Of a stretch of DNA of 25,211 bases, positions 1 through 7,852 are shown one piece after another. The stretch is from Bacteroidia bacterium. GTDB lineage: Bacteria; Bacteroidota; Bacteroidia; AKYH767-A; OLB10. Position 1 is the stretch's first letter. Every line of letters begins with the position of its first letter. Made by a program: the position numbers and the translations under genes. Below the pieces are notes generated by a model that saw nothing but the letters and a program-made list of their open reading frames with translations, was not told the DNA's origin and did no database searches. Location of the stretch: positions 1 through 25,211 of the forward strand of contig JANWID010000104.1 of the NCBI GenBank assembly GCA_025450095.1. Reading direction: 5' to 3'.

Positions 1-1424
1 GAATGACCTGCCTTCCTGTTTCCGGCAATATTCCGGTCGAGGTGTTGCAACAGCCAATGCATATTCCTGTATGATTTTATATCGCGGATCCTGGCGAGAA
101 TGCTGGTACGAATGATATAGGTGATAAACTGAGAGGGATTCAGTCCTATTTCCGCTGCCTGGTGAAAGAAAAACGAAGAAGGCAACATACCAGAAGTTGT
201 ATTGGGATCATTCAGATAAATTGTTCCATCCTGCCTGATAAACCCATCGATCCGTGCATATACATTACATCCGAGCGTATCAAAAAGATCCTCACATAAT
301 TTACGGATCTTCCGGATTTCAGGATCCGGCAGCTGAATGGGAGTTATTTTCCGGGAAAGCCCAGGCAGGTACTTTGACCGGTAATCGAACAATTCCCGTC
401 CTTTCCTGATTTCTGTAGGAGGTAATGCTACCGGTTGGCCATCTGAATTCTCAATTACGATACATGAAAACTCCCGGCCTTCGATAAATTCTTCAGCAAG
501 CACCTCGCTCTCTCCTTCCAGGCTTTCAATAATTATTTCTTCCTCAGGTTCCGAGAATAACTGATTGAGGTTCGAGAGCAGCTCTTCGGGATGAAAAATA
601 ATTTTTCCGGAAATCTTCACCGGTATTCCTATTCCCTCACGTATATCGGTCAGCAATCGAACCTTTTCAACCTTCTGATCAAAACTCATCCCCGTCCACT
701 CCTGCCTGCTCATCCGGTAGATGAAAAATGATTTGTCTACAGCATAATTAAAATTTTCTTGCAAATCTTCCTGCACAATGCTCACCCCGATCGAGGATCC
801 CTGGTTAGCTGATTTAATTACGGTGGGTAGTGAAATTTTCTCCCGGATATTCCTGAAGATTTCACTCTTGTCGGGATTCTCCATCCAGGTTTCCCGGTTT
901 ATAGATATTGCTTTTGGAACGGGGAATCCTGCTGTTTGCATTATTTCCTTCTGTCGTGCCTTGTTCATACCAATACACGATGGAAGGATACCGGAACCTG
1001 AATATGGAATCCTGTAAAATTCAAGTAAGCCCTGAATGCGCCCATCTTCACCATCGCAACCATGCAAGCATAAAAAAGCAAAATCGATCAAACCGCTGAG
1101 CGACGAAGGTTCAACGCGGGTGCCAATTCTGTTTATCAGCTTAAGCTGTTCCTGTGGTTGGAGATCACCGCTGCTTTCCGCGTAAACCTGGTATTCATTG
1201 GGAGAATGCTCGATCAGATCAAGAGGAGGATAAAAATCACGGATACTTCCTTTATAGATATATTCCCAGTTGATTAAAATGAAATTGTTGAAGCTGTCGA
1301 TGAAAACAGGCACAGGATCGAATAACGATTTATCGAGATTGTCATAAACTGTTCTTCCTCCTGCAAAGGAAATCTCCCGTTCGCGGGAGGTACCTCCGAA
1401 TAATACACCAATACGGATTTTCAT
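1..1424 (-). CDS. ddl: D-alanine--D-alanine ligase, long ATP-grasp form, 3' end beyond the window
   Basis: The ATP-grasp ligase joins two D-alanines for the peptidoglycan precursor in the cytoplasm. The frame is open from ATG at 1424 to base 1, at least 474 codons, so the C-terminus is missing. Seen: the N-terminal signature MKIRIGVLFGG then TSREREISFAGG; GEDGRIQGLLEF with IPYSGSG near residues 121-140; ATP-binding K204 in VIKSANQGSSIG; EEFIEGREFS starting at E311; the metal-site region ARIDGF (D393) and YLNDPNTTSG (D406, N408). E. coli DdlB is about 306 residues and has Glu where D406 lies. Here about 100 residues separate the lysine loop from EEFIEG, against roughly 36 in DdlB, and the chain continues at least 60 residues past the last core motif. 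I recall similarly extended Bacteroidota proteins annotated as Ddl. The family is secure. Strict D-Ala specificity is inferred; another D-amino-acid or dipeptide ligase activity is possible. Confidence 0.88.
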   Translation of the reverse strand, partial: MKIRIGVLFGGTSREREISFAGGRTVYDNLDKSLFDPVPVFIDSFNNFILINWEYIYKGSIRDFYPPLDLIEHSPNEYQVYAESSGDLQPQEQLKLINRIGTRVEPSSLSGLIDFAFLCLHGCDGEDGRIQGLLEFYRIPYSGSGILPSCIGMNKARQKEIMQTAGFPVPKAISINRETWMENPDKSEIFRNIREKISLPTVIKSANQGSSIGVSIVQEDLQENFNYAVDKSFFIYRMSRQEWTGMSFDQKVEKVRLLTDIREGIGIPVKISGKIIFHPEELLSNLNQLFSEPEEEIIIESLEGESEVLAEEFIEGREFSCIVIENSDGQPVALPPTEIRKGRELFDYRSKYLPGLSRKITPIQLPDPEIRKIRKLCEDLFDTLGCNVYARIDGFIRQDGTIYLNDPNTTSGMLPSSFFFHQAAEIGLNPSQFITYIIRTSILARIRDIKSYRNMHWLLQHLDRNIAGNRKAGH

Positions 1425-1431
1425 AAGTTTA

Positions 1432-1439
1432 CAAAGTTA
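1432..1439 (-). promoter_or_regulatory. Bacteroidota -7 element upstream of ddl
   Basis: Read on the minus strand this is TAACTTTG, an exact match to the TAnnTTTG -7 consensus of the Bacteroidota primary sigma factor. Only 7 nt separate it from the ddl ATG, so the transcript would have almost no leader. I see no convincing -33 TTTG about 20 nt upstream, so this is a motif match only. Confidence 0.4.
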
Positions 1440-1440
1440 G

Positions 1441-1461
1441 AAAAATGGCTATTATTTAGCC
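1441..1461 (-). terminator. weak hairpin plus T-run downstream of rdgB
   Basis: On the minus strand GGCTA and TAGCC form a 5-bp stem with a 5-nt loop, followed directly by ATTTTT. It lies in the 122-bp gap between the rdgB stop and the ddl start and would end rdgB transcription before the ddl promoter motif. The stem is short, so it may be inefficient or fortuitous. Confidence 0.3.
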
Positions 1462-1546
1462 TGATTGACATGGGTTCAGGAGGATAATTTATCAACCCTG
1501 CAACTGTTGAAAAACAGCTTGTTGAGAAAAGTGACCAGATATAATA

Positions 1547-2128
1547 TCAACCTTTATATCCAACCAGGAATTCCTTCAGCTTTAAAGCCGCTATTGCCCG
1601 GTGGCTTATTTGGTTTTTTTCGGCGGGGTGCATTTCAGCAAATGTTTTCTGGTATCCGTCAGGAAGAAAAACCGGATCGTAACCAAAACCATCAGTTCCG
1701 GCAGGATGCTCAGTTATGCTGCCTTTAATTGTACCTTCAAAAATGTACTCTTTGCCATCGAGGATCAATGCCAGCACAGTTACAAAGGATGCATCCCGAT
1801 TACTGATACCGTTCATCTCCGTTAATAACTTTTCAATATTCTGTGCATGGGTACAACCCGGTCCTGCATAACGGGCAGAAAATACTCCGGGCCTCCCCAG
1901 CAATGCCTCTACTTCCAGCCCTGAATCATCCGCAATGCAATTCTGACGCAGCTTTTCATAAAGAAACCGGGCCTTAAGCAAAGCGTTTTCGCGGAAAGTA
2001 TTGCCGGTTTCCGGAATTTCTGTATTAAAACCGAGGTCCTGAAGACCGGAAATTGTGAAACTTTCAGGCAGAATCTTACGTAATTCTTGCAGTTTGTGTA
2101 AATTGGAAGTAGCAACCAGAAGATCCAT
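1547..2128 (-). CDS. rdgB: RdgB/HAM1 non-canonical purine NTP pyrophosphatase
   Basis: This housekeeping enzyme hydrolyses dITP, ITP and XTP to monophosphates, keeping deaminated purines out of DNA and RNA. I chose the ATG at 2128, giving 193 residues, the usual length. The family normally starts directly with this nucleotide-binding segment (ATSNLHKLQELRK), and the upstream ATG at 2206 would add 26 atypical residues and overlap the divergent gene at 2191. Seen: the S/T-x-N-x-x-K motif at the N-terminus; the catalytic acidic segment IADDSGLEVEALLGRPG followed by FSARYAG; the base-specificity stretch TDGFGYDPVFLPDG; and AEKNQISHRA near the C-terminus. All signature positions are present. It is co-directional with ddl and divergent from the PKD protein, 62 bp start to start. 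Confidence 0.95.
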   Translation of the reverse strand: MDLLVATSNLHKLQELRKILPESFTISGLQDLGFNTEIPETGNTFRENALLKARFLYEKLRQNCIADDSGLEVEALLGRPGVFSARYAGPGCTHAQNIEKLLTEMNGISNRDASFVTVLALILDGKEYIFEGTIKGSITEHPAGTDGFGYDPVFLPDGYQKTFAEMHPAEKNQISHRAIAALKLKEFLVGYKG

Positions 2129-2151
2129 AACCTGAAATTTTCTTAAATTGT

Positions 2152-2159
2152 TATTTTTG
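2152..2159 (+). promoter_or_regulatory. Bacteroidota -7 element for the PKD surface protein
   Basis: TATTTTTG matches TAnnTTTG and lies 31 nt upstream of the ATG at 2191, in the divergent gap with rdgB. The leader after it ends in an A-rich run, typical of Bacteroidota translation initiation. No clear -33 TTTG partner is visible. Confidence 0.4.
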
Positions 2160-2190
2160 TAATAAACCCGCTTTCTGAAACAAAACAAAA

Positions 2191-5100
2191 ATGCGAATAA
2201 TAACACTGTTTTCCGGTATTCTGATCTTAATGGTATCCTTAGCTTCAGGACAATGTCCTACTGCCGGGTTTTCGGTGACTGACAGCGTTTGCGGTAAAAC
2301 TGATTTCACTATTACAAACACATCGACTACCGGTCTGAATTACTTTTGGGATTTTTGTCCGGGAGACCTTGAAGTCGCACCAACAGGATCCCCGATGACC
2401 CAATCGATATTGAATAGTCCTCAGCAAATGAAACTGGTTACTCAAAATGGTAACTTCTTTCTGTTTGTTACAAATTGTTTTGGGAACAGTCTTGTCAGAT
2501 ATGACTTTGGTAATTCGCTCGACAGTACACCGGTTGAATACAATTACGGAAACATCGGGAACCTGTTTAACCTGCCTTTTGGTGTGGATGTTATTGAAGA
2601 AAACGGCAACTGGTATGCGTTGGTTGTCTCCTATAGTCTTACTACTGTTGTCAGAATAGATTTCGGTACGGATATCAGTGCCAATTCAGCTTCTGGTGTT
2701 GACCTGGGTACTGCGGGGTTAGCAAGTCCTTTTTGTATAAAAATCGCCAACGACAATGGCAATTATTATGCGTTTGTATCTAATAATACTTCTAATAATA
2801 TAACTAAAATAGATTTTGGTAATAGCATCACCAATACACCTGTTTCAGTAACACAGATTACCAATCCTGATTACGCAGGTAACTGGGGTTTGGATGTAAT
2901 TTTTGATTGCAGTCTGAATAAATTTATTCTTTATTGTGCAAGCTTTGACAGGAACTGGATCAATATAATCGATTTCGGCAGTTCTCTTTCAGGAACAGGT
3001 ACCGTGGTCTCACCATTAACAGTTATCGGCCAGCCTGCTGCAATCAAAATAGTTCGCGATGGAATAAACTGGTATTTGTTTGTAAGCAGTCTTCTTACCA
3101 ATGAGATTCAAAATTTCAGGCTATCCGGAAATACGCTTAATACTTCCAGCCTGACACAATCATTCTCAAACCTGGGACTCACAAGCCCACGGGGGATTAC
3201 ATCATACCGGGATTCATCAGATACCAAACTTTTTATTTCTATTAATAACAATTCCGGCGTCACAAAAGCTGTATTTCAGAAACCCTGTTCGGCTTCCCCT
3301 CCAATGTCAACAGATCCTACATCGGTAACAGCCCAGATTGCCAGTTCCGGAATTTACCATACGATAACTCTTGAAGTAACCGGCCCAAATGGTGAAACCG
3401 CAGTTTTTGCGGACAGTGTTTATTTAAATCCAACGCCTTTGGCAGGGTTTGTATCAGCTACTGCCTGTGATGGACAACCTGTAGCATTTACCGACACTTC
3501 AGTTATTGACACTTCTTCATTTGTCGTAACCTGGCAATGGGATTTTGGAGACAACTCTCCACTGAGCATGCTTCAGAATCCTATACATACTTATCCCGGA
3601 GTAAACACATATGCTGTAACGTTAACAACACATTACGATACGGGTTGTGAAGATTCTGTTACCCATAATATATCTGTATATGAACTTCCCGATGCAGACT
3701 TTTCTTTTACAAATAATCAATGCACCGGTACAATAATTAATTTCACCGACCTTTCTCAGGCTTTTTCAGGAGCAACAATAACAGGCTGGCAGTGGGATTT
3801 TGATGATGGAACGCAATTCGATTTAAATCAAAATCCGGTGCACGTGTTCGATTCAGCAGGTACTTACCAGATCAAACTCCTGGTTACTGCAAGCACCGGG
3901 TGTGCTGATACACTGACGCAGTTTATTACAATTATTCCCTCACCGGTTGCCGGATTCACAGTGAGTAATACGTGTATTGGAGGCATTACTGCTTTTACGA
4001 ATACCACTTCAATTCAAGGTGGAGGTACCATCAATTACCATTGGGATTTTGGTGATACCGACACTTCCATAATTCAAGATCCTACTCACCCGTATGCATC
4101 GGTTTCAGCGAATTATGACGTAACACTTATTTCGATTGCTACTAACGGCTGTACCGATACCCTGGTTCAGAATATTCATATTTCCAGCAGACCTGTTGCC
4201 CAGTTTACCTGGACACCCGCCGTTGTTTGTGAAGGAAACCAGGTGTTTTTTACCAGTACTTCCACAGCCACCGGAACCGATACTATAGCTGCTTACTTGT
4301 GGGATTTCGGAGATTCCGGAACATCTGTTGACGAAAACCCGGTCTATTCGTATGCTGATACCGGTTATTACAATGTTACACTTACAGTAATCTCTCCAAC
4401 GTATTGTGATAGTTCTGTAACGCACCAGGTATATGTTATTTCATCTCCTACGGCAACCTTTACAGCAACAAATGTTTGCCTGGGTGTGCCTACAAACTTT
4501 TTTCCATCAGTTACAACACCTCCGAATACAACGGTTGATTCCATTGTATGGAGCTTTGGTGACAGTACTTTTTACACCGGGCTGAATTCTCCGGTAACAA
4601 CCTATACTTCACCCGGTACATATACGGTAACCATGACGGTTTATAACGACCTGCTTTGTACCGGTACGTTTGTCAATTCCGTTATTGTTTACCCGCTTCC
4701 GGTTGCTGCATTTACCACCAATATTGTTTGTTCCGACTCTTTAACCTTGTTTGACGGCACTGCGTCATCTGTTACAGGTGACAGTCTTACTAACTGGCTG
4801 TGGGATTTTGCATCACAAGGAACATTATCAGGTGACACTGCATTTTTTGCATTCCCTGATTCCGGCAATTTTGATATTACATTAATTGTTTCAACCCAAC
4901 ACGGCTGCCAGGATACTGTGGTTCAAAATATTTCCGTTGTTCAGTCACCGGAGTTTGATTTTATTTTTAATGAGCCCTGCCTGGGAAGTGCATCAACTTT
5001 CATGTATTTACCAAATGATACAACATTACTCTCCATCCTGTCGTGGAATTTCGGTGATAGTACATCTTCACCTCTCGGGAATCCTGTGCATACTTACAAT

Positions 5101-6255
5101 TCTGTAGATACATTTATGGTGAGTCTGCACGTGGTGCATAATGCAACCGGTTGTGCCAGTACGGTGCAACATCCGCTTGTGGTAAAACCTTACCCGGTGC
5201 CTGGCTATTCATTAACAGAAAACTGCCAGGGATTACCGCTGCAATTTACCGATACTTCTACTATAGAGACAGGAATTGTTGCCGGCTGGAACTGGAATTT
5301 CGGTCCGCTGGGTACCAGTAATGTGCCTGCGCCTACCGTAACATCTCAAATTCCCGGAACTTATGCAGTAAGCCTTACAGTGACGTCTGGAGAAGGGTGT
5401 GCTGCTACTGTTCAGGATTCATTTACTGTTTTCGCAAATCCAATCGTTTCGTTTACGCCTGATCCGTTATTCGGACCTCCTCCTCTTACCGTGAATTTTA
5501 TTAATAATACTACCGGAGCTGTTTTATATTCATGGGATTTTGGTGACGGATTTACCGGTAACGGATTCAACCCTTCGCACATTTACCAGGATACCGGAGC
5601 TTATACGATCACTCTTATTGCGTGGAGTGCCGAAGGATGTGTTGATTCATCAAAAACAACATTGCCGGTTATTATTCCGTACCTGGATCTCGCCGTAAAT
5701 AAAGTTTATGCAACTGAAAATAATGATCATTTAAAACTGACAGCAGATTTAATAAACCTGGGAAATATACCAATTGTAATTTTTCAAATTTCCGGTATTA
5801 TTGAAAAAGGATCTGAAATCATAGAAGAATGGAACGGCTACCTGCCACCAGGAGCTGCAATGGTTTATGATTTTACCGCTCAGTACGATATGAGCAACCG
5901 TACCATTCCGGGATATTATTGCATTGAAACTATTTTGCCAAATAACGAACAGGATGATAATCCTGCCAACGACAGCAAGTGTGCAGTGCTTTCCAGTACA
6001 TTCGAAATTTATGGTTGTTATCCGAACCCCTTTAACGAACAGGTTACAATTGCATTTAACCTTCCCCTGGAAGATGAATTCCGGATGATGGCTTATGATG
6101 ACGCAGGAAAACTTGTTTATGATAGCGGAATCCTGCAGGGATCGGCAGGATATAACAGGCTCGAAATTGCAACAACTAATTTCAGTAAGGCAATTTATGC
6201 TTTCACTTTGCTTTTCAGGGATGAGATAAAAGTGATCAAAGCAATGAATTACTAA
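2191..6255 (+). CDS. secreted multi-PKD protein with inserted beta-propeller and T9SS type A sorting domain
   Basis: This is a 1354-residue extracellular protein. A signal peptide occupies residues 1 to about 21 (MRIITLFSGILILMVSLASG). Residues about 23-55 are the first half of a PKD fold, ending NYFWDFCPGD. Residues about 65-370 hold six repeats of about 50 residues, each with an N-G-N-W/Y-Y-x-x-V-type strand and most ending in IDFG-like motifs, which predicts a six-bladed propeller. PKD strands then resume (YHTITLEVTGPNGE). Nine more PKD repeats follow, with WDFGD-type motifs near residues 448, 532, 615, 701, 785, 869, 950, 1032 and 1113, spaced 81-86 residues. A CARDB-like segment (about 1164-1270) precedes a T9SS type A sorting domain (about 1275-1354: YPNPF, DDAGKLVYDSG, KVIKAMNY). 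Expected path: Sec export, then T9SS across the outer membrane. The ligand is unknown; an adhesin or matrix-binding role is inferred. Confidence 0.93.
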   Translation: MRIITLFSGILILMVSLASGQCPTAGFSVTDSVCGKTDFTITNTSTTGLNYFWDFCPGDLEVAPTGSPMTQSILNSPQQMKLVTQNGNFFLFVTNCFGNSLVRYDFGNSLDSTPVEYNYGNIGNLFNLPFGVDVIEENGNWYALVVSYSLTTVVRIDFGTDISANSASGVDLGTAGLASPFCIKIANDNGNYYAFVSNNTSNNITKIDFGNSITNTPVSVTQITNPDYAGNWGLDVIFDCSLNKFILYCASFDRNWINIIDFGSSLSGTGTVVSPLTVIGQPAAIKIVRDGINWYLFVSSLLTNEIQNFRLSGNTLNTSSLTQSFSNLGLTSPRGITSYRDSSDTKLFISINNNSGVTKAVFQKPCSASPPMSTDPTSVTAQIASSGIYHTITLEVTGPNGETAVFADSVYLNPTPLAGFVSATACDGQPVAFTDTSVIDTSSFVVTWQWDFGDNSPLSMLQNPIHTYPGVNTYAVTLTTHYDTGCEDSVTHNISVYELPDADFSFTNNQCTGTIINFTDLSQAFSGATITGWQWDFDDGTQFDLNQNPVHVFDSAGTYQIKLLVTASTGCADTLTQFITIIPSPVAGFTVSNTCIGGITAFTNTTSIQGGGTINYHWDFGDTDTSIIQDPTHPYASVSANYDVTLISIATNGCTDTLVQNIHISSRPVAQFTWTPAVVCEGNQVFFTSTSTATGTDTIAAYLWDFGDSGTSVDENPVYSYADTGYYNVTLTVISPTYCDSSVTHQVYVISSPTATFTATNVCLGVPTNFFPSVTTPPNTTVDSIVWSFGDSTFYTGLNSPVTTYTSPGTYTVTMTVYNDLLCTGTFVNSVIVYPLPVAAFTTNIVCSDSLTLFDGTASSVTGDSLTNWLWDFASQGTLSGDTAFFAFPDSGNFDITLIVSTQHGCQDTVVQNISVVQSPEFDFIFNEPCLGSASTFMYLPNDTTLLSILSWNFGDSTSSPLGNPVHTYNSVDTFMVSLHVVHNATGCASTVQHPLVVKPYPVPGYSLTENCQGLPLQFTDTSTIETGIVAGWNWNFGPLGTSNVPAPTVTSQIPGTYAVSLTVTSGEGCAATVQDSFTVFANPIVSFTPDPLFGPPPLTVNFINNTTGAVLYSWDFGDGFTGNGFNPSHIYQDTGAYTITLIAWSAEGCVDSSKTTLPVIIPYLDLAVNKVYATENNDHLKLTADLINLGNIPIVIFQISGIIEKGSEIIEEWNGYLPPGAAMVYDFTAQYDMSNRTIPGYYCIETILPNNEQDDNPANDSKCAVLSSTFEIYGCYPNPFNEQVTIAFNLPLEDEFRMMAYDDAGKLVYDSGILQGSAGYNRLEIATTNFSKAIYAFTLLFRDEIKVIKAMNY

Positions 6256-6380
6256 TGTAACGAATATACGAATGGGCTTCGCCCTACGAATCTACGAATC
6301 TACGAATTCAGAATAGTGGTTTATTCGTAATTCGTAGATTCGTAATTCGTAGATTCGTATTCATTCGTACATTCGTTACA
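6256..6380. repeat. large palindrome of iterated TACGAAT heptamers
   Basis: It begins on the base after the PKD-protein stop. The outer arms TGTAACGAAT (6256-6265) and ATTCGTTACA (6371-6380) are perfect complements, and pairing continues inward to 6274/6362 with one mismatch. TACGAAT occurs four times in the left half (6267, 6285, 6293, 6301). Its complement ATTCGTA occurs six times in the right half (6323, 6330, 6338, 6345, 6353, 6363). A small hairpin, GGGC-TTC-GCCC, sits at 6274-6284. The RNA could form a long branched stem. It resembles a dispersed intergenic palindromic repeat and may also stabilise or end the upstream mRNA; there is no T-run. Confidence 0.85.
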
Positions 6381-6398
6381 TCTTAAAATTGCACATTC

Positions 6399-7832
6399 AT
6401 GAAAGTTACCGGGGAATTATTAATCCGAAAAAAATACCTGATAATCGGGTTATGCTTTTTTGTGAAACTTGCTTCCGTTTTGTTTCTCGGTTTTCTTAAT
6501 GAGAAAAATCATTCTAATATCTGGACTTCGAATCCACTGCTTGCAAATTACTCCGGTGATTCGGATGCATATATCCAGCCCATGGAAAATTATATCCGTG
6601 AAGGCGAATATTATTTTGCAGAGGGACAGGGAACAGTGTATTCTGGTCGCGCGCCTTATTACGCTTCCATTTATTATGTTTTCCGGTTGTTTTCAAACCC
6701 TTATGTATCGTATGACCTGGTGGTCTTAACACAGCTTTTGCTGGAAAGTATTGCAGGTTTCCTCATGGTGCTTATTATTTTACGGCTAACGGGTTCGGCC
6801 TGGACTTCACTTGCTACACTTGTTTTGTTTTGTGTTAGCACCTACCAGACAGAATATACTTCACGAATTCTTACAGAATCCATTTCATCATCTGCACTGA
6901 TCTTTTTTATTTATTATTTTCAAAAGCTTCAGGATGAAAAAACTTCCGGCAATTACCTCCGATCGGGATTTTGGCTGGCGGTTGCTACTGTATTGAAACC
7001 TTACCTGGCACCTTTATTTATACTCATATTTTTCTATTATGATTCTTCAAAAAGTTTTTCAGCTAATTTCCGCCTGCTTGTAATTTTTGGAGTAAGCCTT
7101 TTGGTAATCACAGCGCCATTTACGATTCGGAATTTTGTACGTTTTAACCGTCTACAACCTTTTTCGGATTATGATGGCGGTGTTGGTTTTACGGAAGCCG
7201 ATAATTCATACAGGAATTATCTTAAGTCAGTAGGCGAATCGATTGTTTACTGGGATCCCGATTGTGCTGCATGTCATTTTACAAACAGGGACGTGCCATG
7301 CAATTACATATTTCCGGATTATTTCTATTCAAAAAATACAGACCCTCTGGATATTGACCGTGCACGAAAACTCTATATAGATTATCTGAATGAAAGAAAT
7401 CAGTGGAAAGAAAAAATTGTAATTGCTGAATTCGACAAATTAACTCTCGATTTCAGGGAAGCACATCCGTTCCGGTATTATATCGGGTCCAGGGTGCGCT
7501 TGCTTAAAAATTTCGTTTTCCAGAAAGCAACTTACTATATGCCAAATCCATTTACCGGTATTATGAAACTCCTGGTGAACGCGATCAAGGGAGTTGAGTA
7601 CTTGATTTATTACCTCGTTATTTTGACAGGCCTGGGCGGAATGATCTATTTTCTATTTAAAGATTTCCATAAGTTTATCCTGTTGGGTGCAATCCCTGCA
7701 TACCTGCTGGTTTTCTTTCCGTTGGTGCTTCGGGTAAATGAATGGCGTTACTGGTCCAGTGCTTATTATGTTCTTTTACTGCTGGCTGTTTATTCAGCGT
7801 GGCGTATTAAACGTCGTATGAGCACAACATAA
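6399..7832 (+). CDS. putative GT-C family membrane glycosyltransferase (ArnT/PMT-like)
   Basis: A 477-residue polytopic membrane protein. An N-terminal membrane segment (IIGLCFFVKLASVLFLGF) is followed by a long first loop containing the acidic motif SGDSDAY near residues 51-58, then about eight to ten hydrophobic segments. A TEYTSRILTES stretch after the third or fourth helix and ATVLKPYLAPL further on suit the GT39/PMT and ArnT families. These use a catalytic acid in the first external loop and a polyprenyl-phosphate sugar donor. A soluble, tyrosine-rich loop (about 255-340) includes CAACHFTNRDVPCNYIF with three cysteines. The likely job is adding a sugar on the periplasmic face to lipid, glycan or protein; donor and acceptor cannot be read. 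It follows the heptamer palindrome, with no clear promoter, and converges with the GT2 gene, 20 bp stop to stop. Confidence 0.65.
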   Translation: MKVTGELLIRKKYLIIGLCFFVKLASVLFLGFLNEKNHSNIWTSNPLLANYSGDSDAYIQPMENYIREGEYYFAEGQGTVYSGRAPYYASIYYVFRLFSNPYVSYDLVVLTQLLLESIAGFLMVLIILRLTGSAWTSLATLVLFCVSTYQTEYTSRILTESISSSALIFFIYYFQKLQDEKTSGNYLRSGFWLAVATVLKPYLAPLFILIFFYYDSSKSFSANFRLLVIFGVSLLVITAPFTIRNFVRFNRLQPFSDYDGGVGFTEADNSYRNYLKSVGESIVYWDPDCAACHFTNRDVPCNYIFPDYFYSKNTDPLDIDRARKLYIDYLNERNQWKEKIVIAEFDKLTLDFREAHPFRYYIGSRVRLLKNFVFQKATYYMPNPFTGIMKLLVNAIKGVEYLIYYLVILTGLGGMIYFLFKDFHKFILLGAIPAYLLVFFPLVLRVNEWRYWSSAYYVLLLLAVYSAWRIKRRMSTT

Positions 7833-7852
7833 TTTTTCATTCAGTAACACCT

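Noticed and set aside
778..1099. Two small plus-strand ORFs
   Set aside because: They lie antisense to the well-supported ddl reading frame and show no recognisable protein features.
2129..2206. Upstream ATG extension of rdgB
   Set aside because: It adds 26 residues not found in the family and overlaps the divergent PKD gene. The canonical N-terminus begins at 2128.
4105..4425. 106-codon minus-strand ORF
   Set aside because: It is antisense within the PKD repeats, with odd composition. It arises from the periodic coding of the sense strand.
6267..6369. Regularly repeated heptamers that could suggest a CRISPR array
   Set aside because: The units are 7 bp, adjacent, and reverse orientation in the second half. 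There are no 20-50 bp unique spacers and no cas genes.
6399..7832. Calling the GT-C-like protein a Wzx flippase
   Set aside because: It has a large soluble loop and an acidic first external loop, as expected for GT-C enzymes. Export is already provided by Wzm/Wzt.
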